From Uranotaenia lowii (lineage: Eukaryota; Arthropoda; Insecta; Diptera; Culicidae): a stretch of DNA of 64,000 nt. Below, piece by piece: positions 1 to 12,314 of this stretch. Both the position numbers and the translations under genes were made by a program. The notes below the pieces were generated by a model that saw only the letters and a list, made by a program, of their open reading frames with translations, searched no databases and had not been told where the DNA came from. The stretch lies in contig NC_073691.1 in the NCBI RefSeq assembly GCF_029784155.1, positions 28,859,130-28,923,129 on the forward strand. Reading direction: 5' to 3'. The first letter of the stretch is position 1. The number at the start of each line of letters is the position of its first letter.

Positions 1-667
1 GACGTGGCTGCAGAATCCGGTTTTTCCGGCGGGCGCGGCGTTGGCCAAAAACGCGTTTTTCTCGGAAAACCGTCACGGGTCCTGTGCGTTTCGATTCGGT
101 GCTGCTTGCATTTCCCGCTTGAAGCCCAGGCTCTGTGGCCAGACTTTTCTGGGCGATTTTTTTGGTTTAGGGGGAGTTGTTCGATTTGTTAGCGGGGTGC
201 CTTCGGCGTATGCTGCCGTTAAGAAGGCTGTTCGTTAGTTTTGCCAAGGGTAAGGGGGTTTGACTAAATTGCATGCTTAGTTTACGGGATGTGGTGCGGC
301 GTGCGTCAAATTATGTTGCTTCCTACAGTAAGTATGATGCTGTTGCTGTACTTGATCCGACGCCGAGTAGGAGCATTATTTAGAATACCATGCTGAATTG
401 AGCAATAGTCGGATGAATAACTGTCGATTTTTGCATGGAAAATTGGCCATTATTGGAACATTTTGAATACATTTTGAATGTACCCTCCAATCGATACGGT
501 AATTGTTGGTTACGAAAAAAGTTTGCTACAGTAGTTTAATTTTAAATATTGTCAATGTTTTGATTTGTAATGAATATGATCAAAAGTTTACTTTCGTGAC
601 GTTTATATGAAATGAGCATAAACATAAGAGGCATATAGATTGTTCCGATTGTTATACATAAATACAC
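1..667. other. Unassigned sequence; GC-rich first 350 bp
   Basis: The first 350 bases are clearly richer in G and C than what follows and contain short overlapping reading frames of about 60 codons, none resembling a known protein. They could be the edge of a transposon or gene that lies outside the window. From about 360 on, the sequence is AT-rich and featureless up to the inverted-repeat element. Confidence 0.3.
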
Positions 668-669
668 TA

Positions 670-1231
670 GGGGAGATGAGAGAATAACGAGCGCCCAGGG
701 CATAATAAGCACTCCTTTTTTCTACATAAGTACGTATTTTCTTAAACAAATTTTCATAAGGACTTGTTTCGTACTACCTACCATTATACGAATGATAAAT
801 GAAAAAAAAATCACCTCCACCAGGAATCGAACTCGAGCCTACTGATTACCTCTCCGGCATCTAACCAATAGGCCAAATCGTCAGACGATACAAGTTAAGC
901 TGTAGCTCTATTTCTCAGTTGACTTCATCGAGTCGAATTCGCTGCTAGATTCCCCGGCAGAAAATGCTCATTATGCCTTCATTAATGGTGCTCATACTGC
1001 CTCGGGGGGTTTCTAATTATGCCTCTACAGTGACTGGTTTTCAGCTTTCGGCAAACATTTTTAAAATGCATTTTTAAACGTTTTTATCTACTTTTTCAAG
1101 TTTCGTTCAATTAGGCAATAGACTATTTGAGTGTCTGAACATGAAACAATGATGTTATTCACATATTACAGCTGTTCTCTATGGTTAAATAAGCATTTTC
1201 CTTAAGGTGGCCATTATGCCCTCATCTCCCC
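670..1231. mobile_element. TA-flanked inverted-repeat element (MITE), 562 bp
   Basis: The element starts GGGGAGATGAG and ends with the exact inverse CTCATCTCCCC, and both ends are bordered by TA (668-669 and 1232-1233), as expected for Tc1/mariner-type insertion. After the 11-bp perfect terminus the left end has about 17 extra bases before a further shared block GGGCATAAT. The motif ATTATGCC or its inverse recurs at least four times inside. There is no transposase frame, so it is non-autonomous. It carries a tRNA-like segment on the minus strand. Its termini share GGGGAG and TA flanks with the element at 28719-29784. Confidence 0.8.
811..900 (-). repeat. tRNA-like (Pol III box A/box B) segment inside the MITE
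   Basis: On the minus strand TGGCCTATTGGTTAGATGCC resembles an internal box A, and about 41 bases after its start GAGTTCGATTCC resembles box B, followed by GTGGAGGTGA and a run of T (a Pol III terminator). The spacing fits a tRNA, but the T stem does not pair, so this is a decayed tRNA-derived or SINE promoter and not a working tRNA. Box A resembles that of the unit at 21151-21240. Confidence 0.55.
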
Positions 1232-1349
1232 TATACATGTCATTGCTTAAATCGTTTAGTGCTTAATCAGATTTGTTTACATCCAAGTGAAGTAAGCGTT
1301 GTCATTTTTTGTCGTATTTCGTGAAGAAATATGAAAATGTGTGGTCTTA

Positions 1350-1549
1350 GGCCGATGACCTAGTGAAAGCGATGCGATGCGAATTTACGGACGCAGCCAA
1401 TGCGAACTCGAGCGGTGGAACAAATTGACATCTGCTTTGCCGTGTTGAGTATGTCAGGTTTAAGCAATTCACATACATTTTCATCAAATGTGGTTAACCG
1501 CATTCAATCGCATTCACCCCATCGCATCGCATTCACTAAGTTATTGGCC
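1350..1549. mobile_element. TTA-flanked MITE, PIF/Harbinger-like, 200 bp
   Basis: The left end GGCCGATGACCTAGTGAA is matched in inverse at the right end (GGCCAATAACTTAGTGAA), and the pairing continues through GCGATGCGATG, about 27 of 33 positions. TTA lies directly outside both ends (1347-1349, 1550-1552), the 3-bp duplication typical of PIF/Harbinger elements. There is no coding capacity. It lies only about 35 bp upstream of the transposase relic at 1584. Confidence 0.75.
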
Positions 1550-1583
1550 TTACTCTCGAGCATAGAAAACGGATTGTGCACAA

Positions 1584-2020
1584 ATGGGACACTGGGAGTC
1601 AATCAGAAATCTATCTAAGAAAGAAGGTGTGAGTGTCGGAGCATTCAAACCGCGTTGAGAAAGTATGGAGAACAGTGTACTTTCGCAGATTCCTCGAGAC
1701 GCGATAAGAAACCTGACCCTGCTGAACCTACAAAGACCAAAAAGAGAATTGGACTTCAGACTCATTGGAAGCAGAAGCAGCCAAAAAGGAGTACCAAACC
1801 GGTTGAATCCGTGAAACCGAGGACTTGGAAACTCTACGACAAACTTCTGACCAAGAAATTGTGTTGTGTTACCACCGAAGAGAAAGGATGTTCCCGCGTC
1901 AGTTAAAGCCATTTACACTGAAAAAAAAAATGCATAGAAGGTTATGTTGTGCCAATCCATCTGTGACTGCGGTAAAATGTCTTGTTCATTCATTACCACG
2001 GATACAATCATTGTATTACA
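1584..2020 (+). pseudogene. IS630-Tc1-mariner transposase relic, probably DD37E type (N-terminal and middle parts)
   Basis: Three frame segments read as a transposase. From 1584, IRNLSKKEGVSVGAF looks like the first DNA-binding helix-turn-helix and ends in a stop. From 1655 the next frame gives RKYGEQCTFADSSRRDKKP, then QKQPKRSTKPVESVKP and KLYDKLLTKKLCCV, as expected just before the first catalytic Asp. A third frame gives DVPASVKAIYTEK and, near 1940-2010, KVMLCQSICDCGKMSCSFI. The catalytic DDET region is lost at the frame change near 1870. The order matches mosquito-type DD37E transposases as I remember them, and the two related fragments in this window support the assignment. At least three disabling changes are visible. 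No inverted termini were found around it. Confidence 0.7.
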
Positions 2021-5000
2021 ATAGGGTTTTTGCTACACACACATATAAGAGGTCTGTTGTGCACACATTAAAGGTTTTTATATGCGAAAAAAGCAAAATT
2101 GTATCAAAATGTTGGATTTCCCTTAAATGAGTGCTCAATTTATCAGAAATACATTCATTTCGGATCATTTGCAAACAAGTGGAAACGATTCTGTGATTAT
2201 TTCATTGGATATCAGTGCGTAACCAAGCAAAACAAAAATGAAAAACAAGCCAACCATCATTGTAAAGCACATTAAACGGTTCCCTCAGATCCTTTGCTCA
2301 CGTATTGGGGTCTATTAAATAAAATTTAGAACCAGGAAGATGAAATTAAGAGTTTTCGTCACGAAACTGATTAAGAAACTTGAGCAATATTTGTCCTGCT
2401 TCCACTAAAAACGCTCGTGTCCTGTATAAAGTCTTCATTTTCATTAAAGAACATCACCCAAAATTAGGAAAAATAAATCACAAACAAGTCAAAAAATGTT
2501 CTAGCTTTTGAAAAATGTGTCGTACATAAGAAATTTTTCAATAGTTTTCATACATTCTTCAAAAAATATCTTTCTTTCGTGGATTTGTATTCATTTCATA
2601 TTTGATTGCACAACTGCTTACTAATACTAATGCGCTGTTCAAAAGCCTATGAATGGCAAAATTAAGGAGTGTTTACAAAAAAAAATTGCTATCCTTAATC
2701 AATCAGCAGAACAATCATACAATCAATCTTTTGGCCTCATCTAGCTTCGTGGCACTACTCTAAGGATGCATTAGAGTGGTATGAAGTCAACAAGGTCACA
2801 TGTTCACCGAAAGACATAACTTTAAAAAGTTTTCTCCTTACTCTAACACTTTATCTGGTCTCTAGCGTTCTTGTCTATTTTACACCCTTCGAAGAATGTA
2901 TTCAATAGATAATTTTTTTAAAATTTGAATCTATTTTGTTTTGTATTATTATGACTATTAGAATCAACATAATCCGTTTATTTTGATCCGCAAAACCGAA
3001 AATTTCTAGCTTTAGGATAGGTATCGAAACTGTAATCGGGGGTGAAGTGAGAGAGAGTATCGTTCTAATTTGTCTGTATCATATTACCAACAACAAAAAA
3101 TCCTAATCTTATTTTCAGGGCCGTAGGAAAGACCGCCCCAGGAGGGAGGTGGGGAGGATTTGTGACAAAATAGTTCCTTTAACATTTAAACATCAACGAT
3201 GCAACAATGCAAAATATTGGATTCTTAGTAGTTATTCAGGCTTGAGTGGTTTTCTATTAATAGTTAGGTAGTTCTTTAAAATACTAACTTTTGAACGAAG
3301 GTCCTCGAAGTCGCCAATTCAATTTTAATAAAGTTTCAATAAAACAAAAGGATCGTTTCATTGTAAAGATTTTTTTTTATTTAACATAAATTAGAAAGTA
3401 AAAAGATTTTTCTTTTAAACCACAAGCATGAACATTTTAAGTATTGGTGAAAATTTATCAAATATTAAGCAATAAATGTAGAAGCTTAAGTTTGCAGTTC
3501 AAAACAGGCTTTTAAATTAGAAAAAAATTATTCTATATTAATATATAGAGCGGAAGTTGACCAGTAGAAGATGTGTCTTTTATATTCGAGATTTTTTGAA
3601 TTTTTAATCTTGAATAACTAGTTTCAAAGTTTTTTTTTGACTTTTGTCCAATTTATTGAATATTTGTATTAATTTTTATTCCACCCTCCGTCCCCACAAT
3701 GTTTCAACACCAAGTGACAAAAAAGGGTTTCAGATTTGTTTCTGTCTAATTATGAACAAGAAATTGAAATTTATTTCAGATCCCTCAACCAGAAATCTTT
3801 CAGATAATTATTCGAAATTCAACTTGTGAATCTAAATGAAAATTGTCAATGATGAAACATGAAACTATTTCTGATTTTCCAATTCTTAATCTCATTGATT
3901 TTGAAACTTTCTTAAGTTTCGATTCTGCATAGGAAGTAAAAATTTCATACCCATATCTAAAACTTGTTTGTAATTTTCATTTTTTTTTTCATATTCCGAA
4001 TAGGTGTGTTTTGAGCTTCGAGTATGAAAGATGTATCTAGTTTAACTATGAAATGAAAAACCAATATTCGAATCAGGATTTTCTTTCAATGCAAACTGAA
4101 ATTTAAAAACAATAAATAGGATGCCGATCTCGAAATCTGATCACATATATCGAAATTCAAAGTTTATTAGTAAATTTGAATCCACAAAATCCGAAATGAA
4201 ACCAACCTAAGCTTTTCAGGTATTTTTTTCGCCAGAATTCGGGCAGTGCAAATCCAGGATATTTTCCCTAATATCTGCGATATTAAAATTCTTTATTTAA
4301 ATCTCAAAGCTAAGCACTTGAAACATTGTTTTTTTTTATCGAAACACATAAGTCAACTTTAAATCATTATTTATGCTTTAAAAAATCGTTCATGATAAAT
4401 TTTTGTAAAATTTGCTCAACAAATTTGAACGCAAAAAAAAACATAATGCTTATGACTTAATTTAAATGTTTGCTTAATTTAGCAAATAAAATGAAAAAAT
4501 TCGTGCCAAATCTGGATAGTTTTGCATAGGATTAGAGCTTAGTCATCTTATTTTTATATTCGGTAGTAAATTTCTATCATCAAATGAGAAATTAAAATAC
4601 ACTGTAGTAGAATTGTGGATGTGGGATATGAATCAATGTTTTGACTTAAGTTCTGAGCCGAGATTGATATTATTGAATCATTTTGGTCGATCATCAAAAT
4701 TTGATTGAGAATTTGAAAATTTGAGTTTATAGAAGAATATTTTGCTTGGCATTTTTGAACCCTCATGGGCAGGGGGGAGCATTAAATCCAGAATCCCTCC
4801 CCGTTAATACGGCCAAGCTTATTTTATTTACTTTAACCCATCTACCAATTCAAAATTAGAAAATTAATTGAAATACCTACATGCATTCGGCATTGTTAAT
4901 GCCAAAAAATAGTCTTTTAGCTTCAATTTAAATGTTTTCTTCATTTAAATTGGATATTGGAATTGGATAAATTTGGATTAATCCGTTATTCGCATTCAAG

Positions 5001-5477
5001 AAAATATTAATGCGTGGTAGAATCAACCATGTGAGATGGCTGAAAAGTATAAAGGCTGGTTTCAAGAGGATTGTTTTAGGTTTGTAAGATAACTCGATTC
5101 TACAAAAGAAAAAAAATAATGATTCTTCAGCACAAAATATTCAATTATTCCAAACACATCTTAAAATTGAGGTTTACTCATGTAAACGTTATAAAAAAAA
5201 TTCAGCAAAAAATCTGCATGAATTTTGAGCCAAAATGATTTTTTAAGAACTCTGGTTTTTTTAAAAAAAATGTCATAAATCAGAGAGATTTATGAGCACA
5301 AACAAGAAATTTCAACTTTATTATAACTATTGAACATTTAATCAAAATCACTTTACATGAAAATTTTGATAGAAACTTGGGAATTACCACATAACACTGA
5401 GTCGATTTGGAGTCTGCATCTTTTGTACTTTTATGTTTATATGAGTGTGGTGTAATGGGTTTTTTGCCAATTTCATA
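2021..5477. other. AT-rich non-coding stretch
   Basis: No convincing coding frame, RNA gene or boundary-defined element. Homopolymer A/T runs are frequent. A fragment at about 5142-5262 (around TTTACTCATGTAAACGTT) is a partial copy of the dispersed repeat defined at 5478 and 11347. Confidence 0.4.
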
Positions 5478-5836
5478 GCAGTGATGTCAGTTGAATTGAT
5501 TTTCATTACCAAAAGACATACCCCTATTCAACAGCTTATTACTTTTTTCTAATAATATACGAAGTTATAGTCTTCGACAAAGTGTTCAGCGTGAAATGCT
5601 CTTGAAGAATTTATATATTGGCATAAAACTAGATATCAGGCTCGGTTCCACAGAGGAAACCTAATTGATGATAATTTTTCGGATCAAATATTAAATTTTC
5701 CCATACAAACATAAAAGTACAAATTTATTCATGTAAACGTTACTTAAAAAATCCTACAAAAAATCATGTATGAGTTTTGAACCAAAACAAAGCTTTGTAG
5801 ACCCCAGGGTTTGAAGAATTTAAAAACGATTCTATA
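5478..5836 (+). repeat. Dispersed repeat, copy 1
   Basis: Starts GCAGTGATGTCAG and passes through AAAAGACATACCCCTATTCA, GGCTCGGTTCCACAGAGGAA, CCCATACAAACATAAAAGTA and TTTTGAACCAAAACAAAGCT. The same landmarks occur in the same order at 11347-11703 and, inverted, at 11041-11288. By eye these copies are roughly 70-80% alike. No protein similarity is apparent; it may be untranslated or terminal sequence of a larger transposon. Confidence 0.75.
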
Positions 5837-8800
5837 TCGATTCTATTGCCGCATACTTCGAATTTAAAATTTGAAAAATTAAACTTCCTACAGAAAAATT
5901 TGCAAAAATTAATAAATACCTCCTGAATCGTGCGAAACGATTTTGTAAAACTATCGGGTGGTAATCAATATGGTACTCAAAACGGTTTTGTACGTAGAAA
6001 ATTCCAATGTGAAATATGCTTTATGGGAGGGCTAGGATAAACTATATAAACATTAGTTTTAGGCTATTCTCACGATAAACTTAGCTTCCACCCGAAATTT
6101 AAGGATCTGTTATGTCAATAGACCCACCACCTAGCTTTTGTAGCATAAATCACAATCAGAGCGAATTTTTTAATCATTGAATAGAATGAATCAAGCTTTA
6201 CCTTTTTAAAACATTCCTCGAAAGGGAAGCAATTTTTCTTATCATCCATTCAAACGACCAAATCCCAGCGATTTCCCGCGATAATTCAATTTAATCCCCA
6301 TTCTATGGTTGTTGATCGATTGAAAATAATAAAAATGTAACAGAGCAACAAACTTATGAATGAATCTCGTGAACACCTTCATCAGCGTTTTGATCCCGAT
6401 TTATCAATGGAAAGGAAACCCTATTTTTACAATCGTAAATAGAGACTCCCTCGTAGGTGGAAGTAATAAATTTTGCTGCTGCCAGTTGACAACCTCGCGC
6501 TACCGTCCATTCAATGGAGCGTTTATTTTTTGGTTTTTGAGAAGACCCTCTCCTTGTGGTCATCCTCGAATCGTTAGGATCATTGTCCAACTCTAGCGTC
6601 CATTCGATAAAGTGTCTCAGCTATCTATTTGCTTTTGTCCTCGAGGTTGGACCAATCCTTGATTGGTCCTTTTGATTTTTTTCTTTAATTTTTGGGTTTC
6701 TACGTTCAGGGGACGCACTTGAAGGTGTCGATTGTTCTGTTTGTAGAGCATTCAAAAACTTCCCCGAGAGCAATCCGGTGTGGCCTGGTGTTTGAAACTC
6801 GCAAAGGAAGATGTTCACCACAGTCAGTCAGTAGTAGAGCGTTATTTTTCCCTGCTGTGAAAATCGAGAGATAAATAATTGCTTCCGGACTCAAAAGATT
6901 GGCAAAAGGGCCATTCTCGACGAGCTTCCAGGAAAGAGCTCCGGAAGAAAAACGGGAAGCAGCTTCCAGACGCTCTAGATGCCACCCAAGATAAGACGAC
7001 ATCAGCCGTCAGACATCAGGAATCAATCGCAGTCCTTGGCTTACAACGGGTTTTGATCAGAAGCAGGGAGATACGAGCAAAAAAAAGCGGAACCAAAATC
7101 CCATAAAACTATACATCGGTCGTAAATTCAACCCCTGCCTGAAAGGAAAAAAAGTTCGAAAACCCCAGAGCGGTTGTCCGCAGCAAATACACACGCTTAC
7201 TTCCGCAGTTTTTCTCGTCCTCACAATTTTGACGATGGTTTTCAATCGAGCTGTTCCAGCGGATTCAACCGGAGGGTAACATTCTACAATCATACACAAA
7301 ATCATCGTTACAACAACGGCAGTGTGTTTATCGGCAGTCATGCTATTTTTTTGGAATATATTTTTTTTACCTTTGTTTCAAGTCCGACTCTAAGAATTCA
7401 TCTTACAAACATCACATCACAGTTATAATTTAAAATGATATTGGCAATCCATGTCTTCATTAGTACCTATTAATTTTTTAATTTTGGAAAAAGAAAACCT
7501 ATCTGGCAGCACTGGTTGCATCCATCAAAAGGGACTGTTTCGCCAAAAAAGCGAAAACAACCCTTAAAAATCTCGTAATATGGTGAAACAAATAAAAAAT
7601 ACGCACAACAACGGAAAGGGTCAGCAGCTGCAAATAAACGTTGCATTATATGTAACTGACTGAGTACACATCAACATTCTCGCGTTGCAATCGGGGAACT
7701 AGCGATGCCATGAAATTAAGTTATAGATATACGTCGTCCTACATGCGCTCATTCACCGAAATTTTCCCGAAAGGGCGCGAGCGCCCTTTTCCCTGCATTA
7801 ACAAACTCGGTCGGGAAAAAGGATAATAATGTTCTCGATGCAATCAACAACTTGGCTGCTGCTGCCAAACTAGGCGAATGAATGAATCGTTGAATGGGCG
7901 CTGGCTGAATCTCGGCGCAGTTTTTGCCAATGTAGTGGGACTCGTAAAATTAGAATTAATAATTCACCCCAGCCAGGGCAGGCAGCGAGCGTGCTGGTGT
8001 TGGATTTGGTTCGGTACGATTCGGTAAATTATGGTGGAAAAGTATCGAGCTCATCTTAAAAAATACAGATACCTTTTCTTGATTGTTAAAAAACATATCT
8101 TGCATTTGAAAGAAGGATATGAATAGAGTTGTTCAAAGACAGGTTTTTCAATTATTCTAATAGTTAATAAACAAGGGTTGTGTTTACGTTTTAAATCAGA
8201 TTTTATAAACCATTTGTCAGATTTTATAAACATTTCTAGTGTTGGTGATACGGCGGGTGGAAATTTTAAATTGATCAGTTGTCAATAAAATTACTAACTA
8301 ATGAGCTAATAAATCTACATGAAAATTTAAAACTTATCCTTCATTCATTCAAGAATTCAGATCTTGCCTGGATAATCTAATTTCATTAACACAACGGCTA
8401 AAAAAATTAAACTCTAGGGATTTCAATAGATAAGATTGTGGTAAACGCGACGAATAACTTCTCGCAACATTCGACCATCTTCTCTAAGTTTGCAATACAG
8501 AATGACCATTTCGAGACGAATGTTCCCATAACTTACTCACTATAAAGATAAACTGATTTTGACATCAGTCAAGAAAGTCTTTGAATATTTGATATTGACG
8601 ATTTTTAGATTTTAGAAATTTTGAAAAATCTGCAAAAAAAGAAAGATAATATTTATCTTGTTAAAAATAAATGCAAAGAATGAGAGTGGGGAGGGGTACT
8701 TCTTCTACTTCAACTTGATCTCATTGAACTAAATCAGAGATAGCTATTTTGAAAAATTTCATAGTTAGAGAAGAAATTATAATTTTTCATCCGTTTTCTA

Positions 8801-11040
8801 TTACAATTTAATTCGACATCCTTTGATACAACTTTAATCTGCGAATCTACTATTTTTCATGTTTAGTTGTTCAGTTGATAAAATGATAATTTTTGTATAA
8901 GGAAAACTAGGGAGTTAAAAAAGCGGCTTATGAGCTCATTAAGGAATCTCTCTCTATAGATGTCATTTATAAAATGAAAATAATACACTTGTTGTTAAAT
9001 AGAAGAACATTTTAAGACCATTTTCAATAAGCTGTTGTTCTTGAGTTTCTTCATATCAGCACGAGGTTAACACAACGAAATTTTAATGATTCTCATTTTG
9101 CAACTATTAAGAATTGATAATATTGATAATTATTCGATTTATCGTTTTGTATTAACTTCTCATTGTGCATTGTATTTGAAGAACTTTATTTTTCAATCTT
9201 TATTTAATTCTTATATAAAATAACGAAATATGATTTTCAACTCTATAGATAAGGAGCTCTACTTTGATTGATTTGATCTTGAATTTCAAGCTCTCATCAG
9301 TCATCCTTAATCTATTGAATCTGAAACAAATGAAATGAAATTTAACCCCTTCGTTTCGAAAAGTAGCCAATTTGCAACAAAGAATGTATAAATAAAGCGA
9401 AAAATTGTTTTTCATTTCTTGAGGGACATACTGTTCCCAACATTTTAGAACAATTTTTATGAAGCAATTAACAAATCATAAATGAAGGATCAATTACTGA
9501 TAGCACAAGGCACAAATAATCACATTTTTTCGAAGTCTAAAAAATTTAAGAGCTGATTTTGACTGACTCTGGAGTGCTGAAGCCAAATATGCTTATTATT
9601 CCGTTATTTCAAATCTCTTCTGAGATTTTAGGCTACATTTCAAATTTTTAAAATTTAAATACAAAAATCAAAATTCTTTTCTTATTTTTCAAATTCGTTT
9701 TTGTTTTTTTATCTGAACAAAAGTTTTGTAACAATTTTTTTAAATTTTATATTGAATTGATGGTTTTCCTTCGATTTTGAAAATATTTTAAAATACGCAA
9801 AACCCAATAAGCCGCTATGATATTTTTTTATACTTAGTGTTTTGATTGGCTCACCAGAGAAATTGACGGCCAGTGCGAACGAAGCTCTATTTATTTCTCC
9901 ATTTGAAATGTTCCAAAATAAACATCTTCACCAGAAAAGTTGCTTATTTTTTGTGCGCGGTAGGAAAATGGTCTTGTTAGCGCTCACTCCCGCATTTGCA
10001 TGTTCCTCGAAGTATCTTTTACCAGTTTCTAAATCTATACTCGTTCGATCTGAGCTAATTTTTAAATTTTTAATTCTTAAATTTAAATTCATCTTCTATT
10101 GAAACTGTCCAGTTACATTTCTTTAAGAAAAATATGGGGTTTTGAGATGCATTTTGTCAACATTGGGACTTGCAATTAAAAGTGTATCAAAAAATTTATT
10201 TGATAATTCATAATTCATTTCAAAGTTTTTAATTTTTTAACATGAATCATGTTTAACAGGCAATGATTTACTTTAACGGACTTATAATTGAAAAAAAAAC
10301 CTTTACATCTGTTTTTTTTTTTACACGTCTGTTTTTAATCTGTTACTTTATGAAAAAGACATCGAAAATTAAATTTTAATAATCAACTTTTAGCGCAGAA
10401 TGTTTCAAATTATGTTTATCTAACATTCCATACTAATGAAATCTATTTGACAAGCATTTTTCAAAAACTACATCTACGCCCAAGCTTAGAAACATGAGAA
10501 TGGAATGGACCTTTTTTTAAAAAATCATAATTTTAGTAGCTTTCGAAATACTTGGCCCACGCGTTTTGCGATTTGAAATAGCTAGGTTTGATGCTAATCA
10601 TTCTTGGTTTTTTTTTTGAAAAAAAGTGATCCTAAGGTAGAGAGATGAAATTTGTACCCAGTCTAAAAGCAGTTTTGGAAAAAAGACAACAAGTTTAACC
10701 AAATTTAAATAATTTTTGAAAGGAAATAAAAAATTAAAATTCCTGAACGATAAAGTTTTTAGAAAAACTGAAGTAAATTATTGTCGTAAAAATAAACATC
10801 CGTGAATTTTTCAACTAAAAAAATGGGTTTGAGAAGAATAACACTAAGTAAGGATTACAATACAAAAAGAAAGAATATAAAGTGAGACTGTCAGTAGAAG
10901 TCCTACGCTTTTGAAGTGCCTATTGGTAATTGATCACTCCAATGGAAAATTTGACTGCAATTTGAATCTTTTACTCTGAAGGCAATTTCTATAAAGTAGT
11001 TTTTTTCGATTTTATCACTGTTCGATTTTCTCAATCACGA
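5837..11040. other. AT-rich stretch with a GC-richer island at about 6350-7300
   Basis: Mostly low-complexity AT sequence. Between about 6350 and 7300 the sequence is more balanced and non-repetitive; overlapping frames of 60-100 codons on both strands resemble nothing I know, so it could be cis-regulatory or untranslated sequence. At 7770-7789 there is a perfect GC-rich hairpin. The segments 8050-9780 and 10000-11040 show nothing beyond AT-rich sequence. Confidence 0.35.
7770..7789. repeat. Perfect GC-rich hairpin
   Basis: AAAGGGCGC, a 2-base GA spacer, then GCGCCCTTT form a perfect 9-bp inverted repeat, unusual in its AT-rich surroundings. No run of T follows directly, so a terminator role is not supported. 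It could be an element remnant or a dimer-binding site. Confidence 0.5.
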
Positions 11041-11288
11041 ATTTGAACTTTTAGGCTTGTATGGGAAAATTGAATAATTTGTACTGAAAAGTAAACATAA
11101 TTTTTGTTTCTTCTGTGCAACCGAGTCGGCTAACGGTTTTTGTGCCAGTTCTCCAAAGGAAATTTTTTGCTGAACAACTTTGTCGAAGACTGTCACTTCG
11201 TATCTTATTAGGCAAAAAAGTAATTAGTTGTTTAATAGGAGTATGTCCTTTGGCATTGATAAATAATAAATTCGATTGACACCACTGC
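11041..11288 (-). repeat. Dispersed repeat, copy 3 (inverted arm)
   Basis: The reverse complement begins GCAGTGGTGTCAATCG and follows copies 1 and 2 through GGACATACTCCTATTAAACA, CTCGGTTGCACAGAAGAAAC and CCCATACAAGCCTAAAAGTT. It faces copy 2 head to head with a 58-bp spacer, so 11041-11582 forms a large imperfect hairpin. Confidence 0.8.
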
Positions 11289-11346
11289 TTGTGCCCCGCG
11301 AAGTATTGCATAAAAAGTTATCATAAAATATCTTGCTAGGTACCCA

Positions 11347-11703
11347 GCAGTGGTGTCAATTTAATTTTTTGTTTATCAATGCCAAAAGACACGACCCTGT
11401 TAAACAGCTAATCACATTTTTGTATAGTAAGATACGAGGTTCAGCAAACAATTTCCTTTGGAGAATTTATAAATTGACACAAAAACCATTAGCAGGCTCG
11501 GTTGCACAGAAGAAACAAAATTGATGTTTATTTTTCAGTACAAAATATTCAATTTACCCATACAAACCTAAACATTCAAATTTACTCATGTAAACGTTAC
11601 TTGCAAATTTTGCTCAAAATCATTGATGAGTTTTGAACCAAAACAAAGCTTTTTAGACCCCGGGGTTTGAGAAATTTAAAAATGACCCCAAATCGACTCA
11701 GTC
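11347..11703 (+). repeat. Dispersed repeat, copy 2 (direct arm)
   Basis: Same landmarks as the copy at 5478. It begins GCAGTGGTGTCAATTT, and its first 236 bases pair with the inverted copy at 11041-11288. It continues past the paired part through TTTTGAACCAAAACAAAGCT to about 11703, as copy 1 does. Confidence 0.8.
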
Positions 11704-11900
11704 TATTTTGACATCCTGAACTAGATTTAGTCTATCACCTCTTTTTTGGTGATTTGATGTTTATAAGTTTTGAAATTACGTTGAGATGAGTTTTGAGATA
11801 AATCAATAACTGATGAACTAAGAATGCTATGTGCTATAAAAAAAACTAATAACGAAGTTTTTTACTATACTTCTTCTACAGTACACATATCATCATAAGT

Positions 11901-12314
11901 TAAGGTTGCCTGTTTGCCCGGTTATATCAGGGTTTGCCTGGATTTTTAGTAAAAAAAAATAGAAACAGTCCAGCCCGGCCCGGTTTCCAGGATTTCATTG
12001 AGAAATGTTTTTATTTTTTTCCCATTATTTGGTAAATCGAACAAAAAACCAAATTGTGTTTTAAAAATTTTATGTTTATGTTTTCAAAACGAAAATTTTC
12101 GAGCAATATAAAAATGAAAATGAATGTCGATGAATCTCGATGATATCTTTTTCAATTATTTTTTCTTGATTTTTGTTGAGTAATTTGCCAGGATACTGCC
12201 CGGATTTTTGGTCATCAATTTGGAAATTCAATGCCCGAATTTTGCCAGGTTTTTATATAAAATTTTCCGAGTTTGTTTGGCCCGGATACGTGCTGAAAAA
12301 ATTCTGGCAACCTT
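11901..12314. mobile_element. MITE with 9-bp target duplications, 414 bp
   Basis: Left end TAAGGTTGCC and right end GGCAACCTT are inverse of each other. ATCATAAGT lies immediately outside both ends (11892-11900 and 12315-12323). A 9-bp duplication suggests a Mutator-like or related superfamily, though hAT (8 bp) is not far off. The body contains many CCCGG/CCGGG blocks such as TTGCCCGG, AGCCCGGCCCGG and GGCCCGGATACGTG. Relatives lie at 18490-18616 (partial) and 46226-46698 (inverted). No coding capacity. Confidence 0.85.

Noticed and set aside
811..900. Functional tRNA gene
   Set aside because: Box A and box B are present but the T stem does not pair and no anticodon arm can be drawn; a tRNA-derived repeat fits better.
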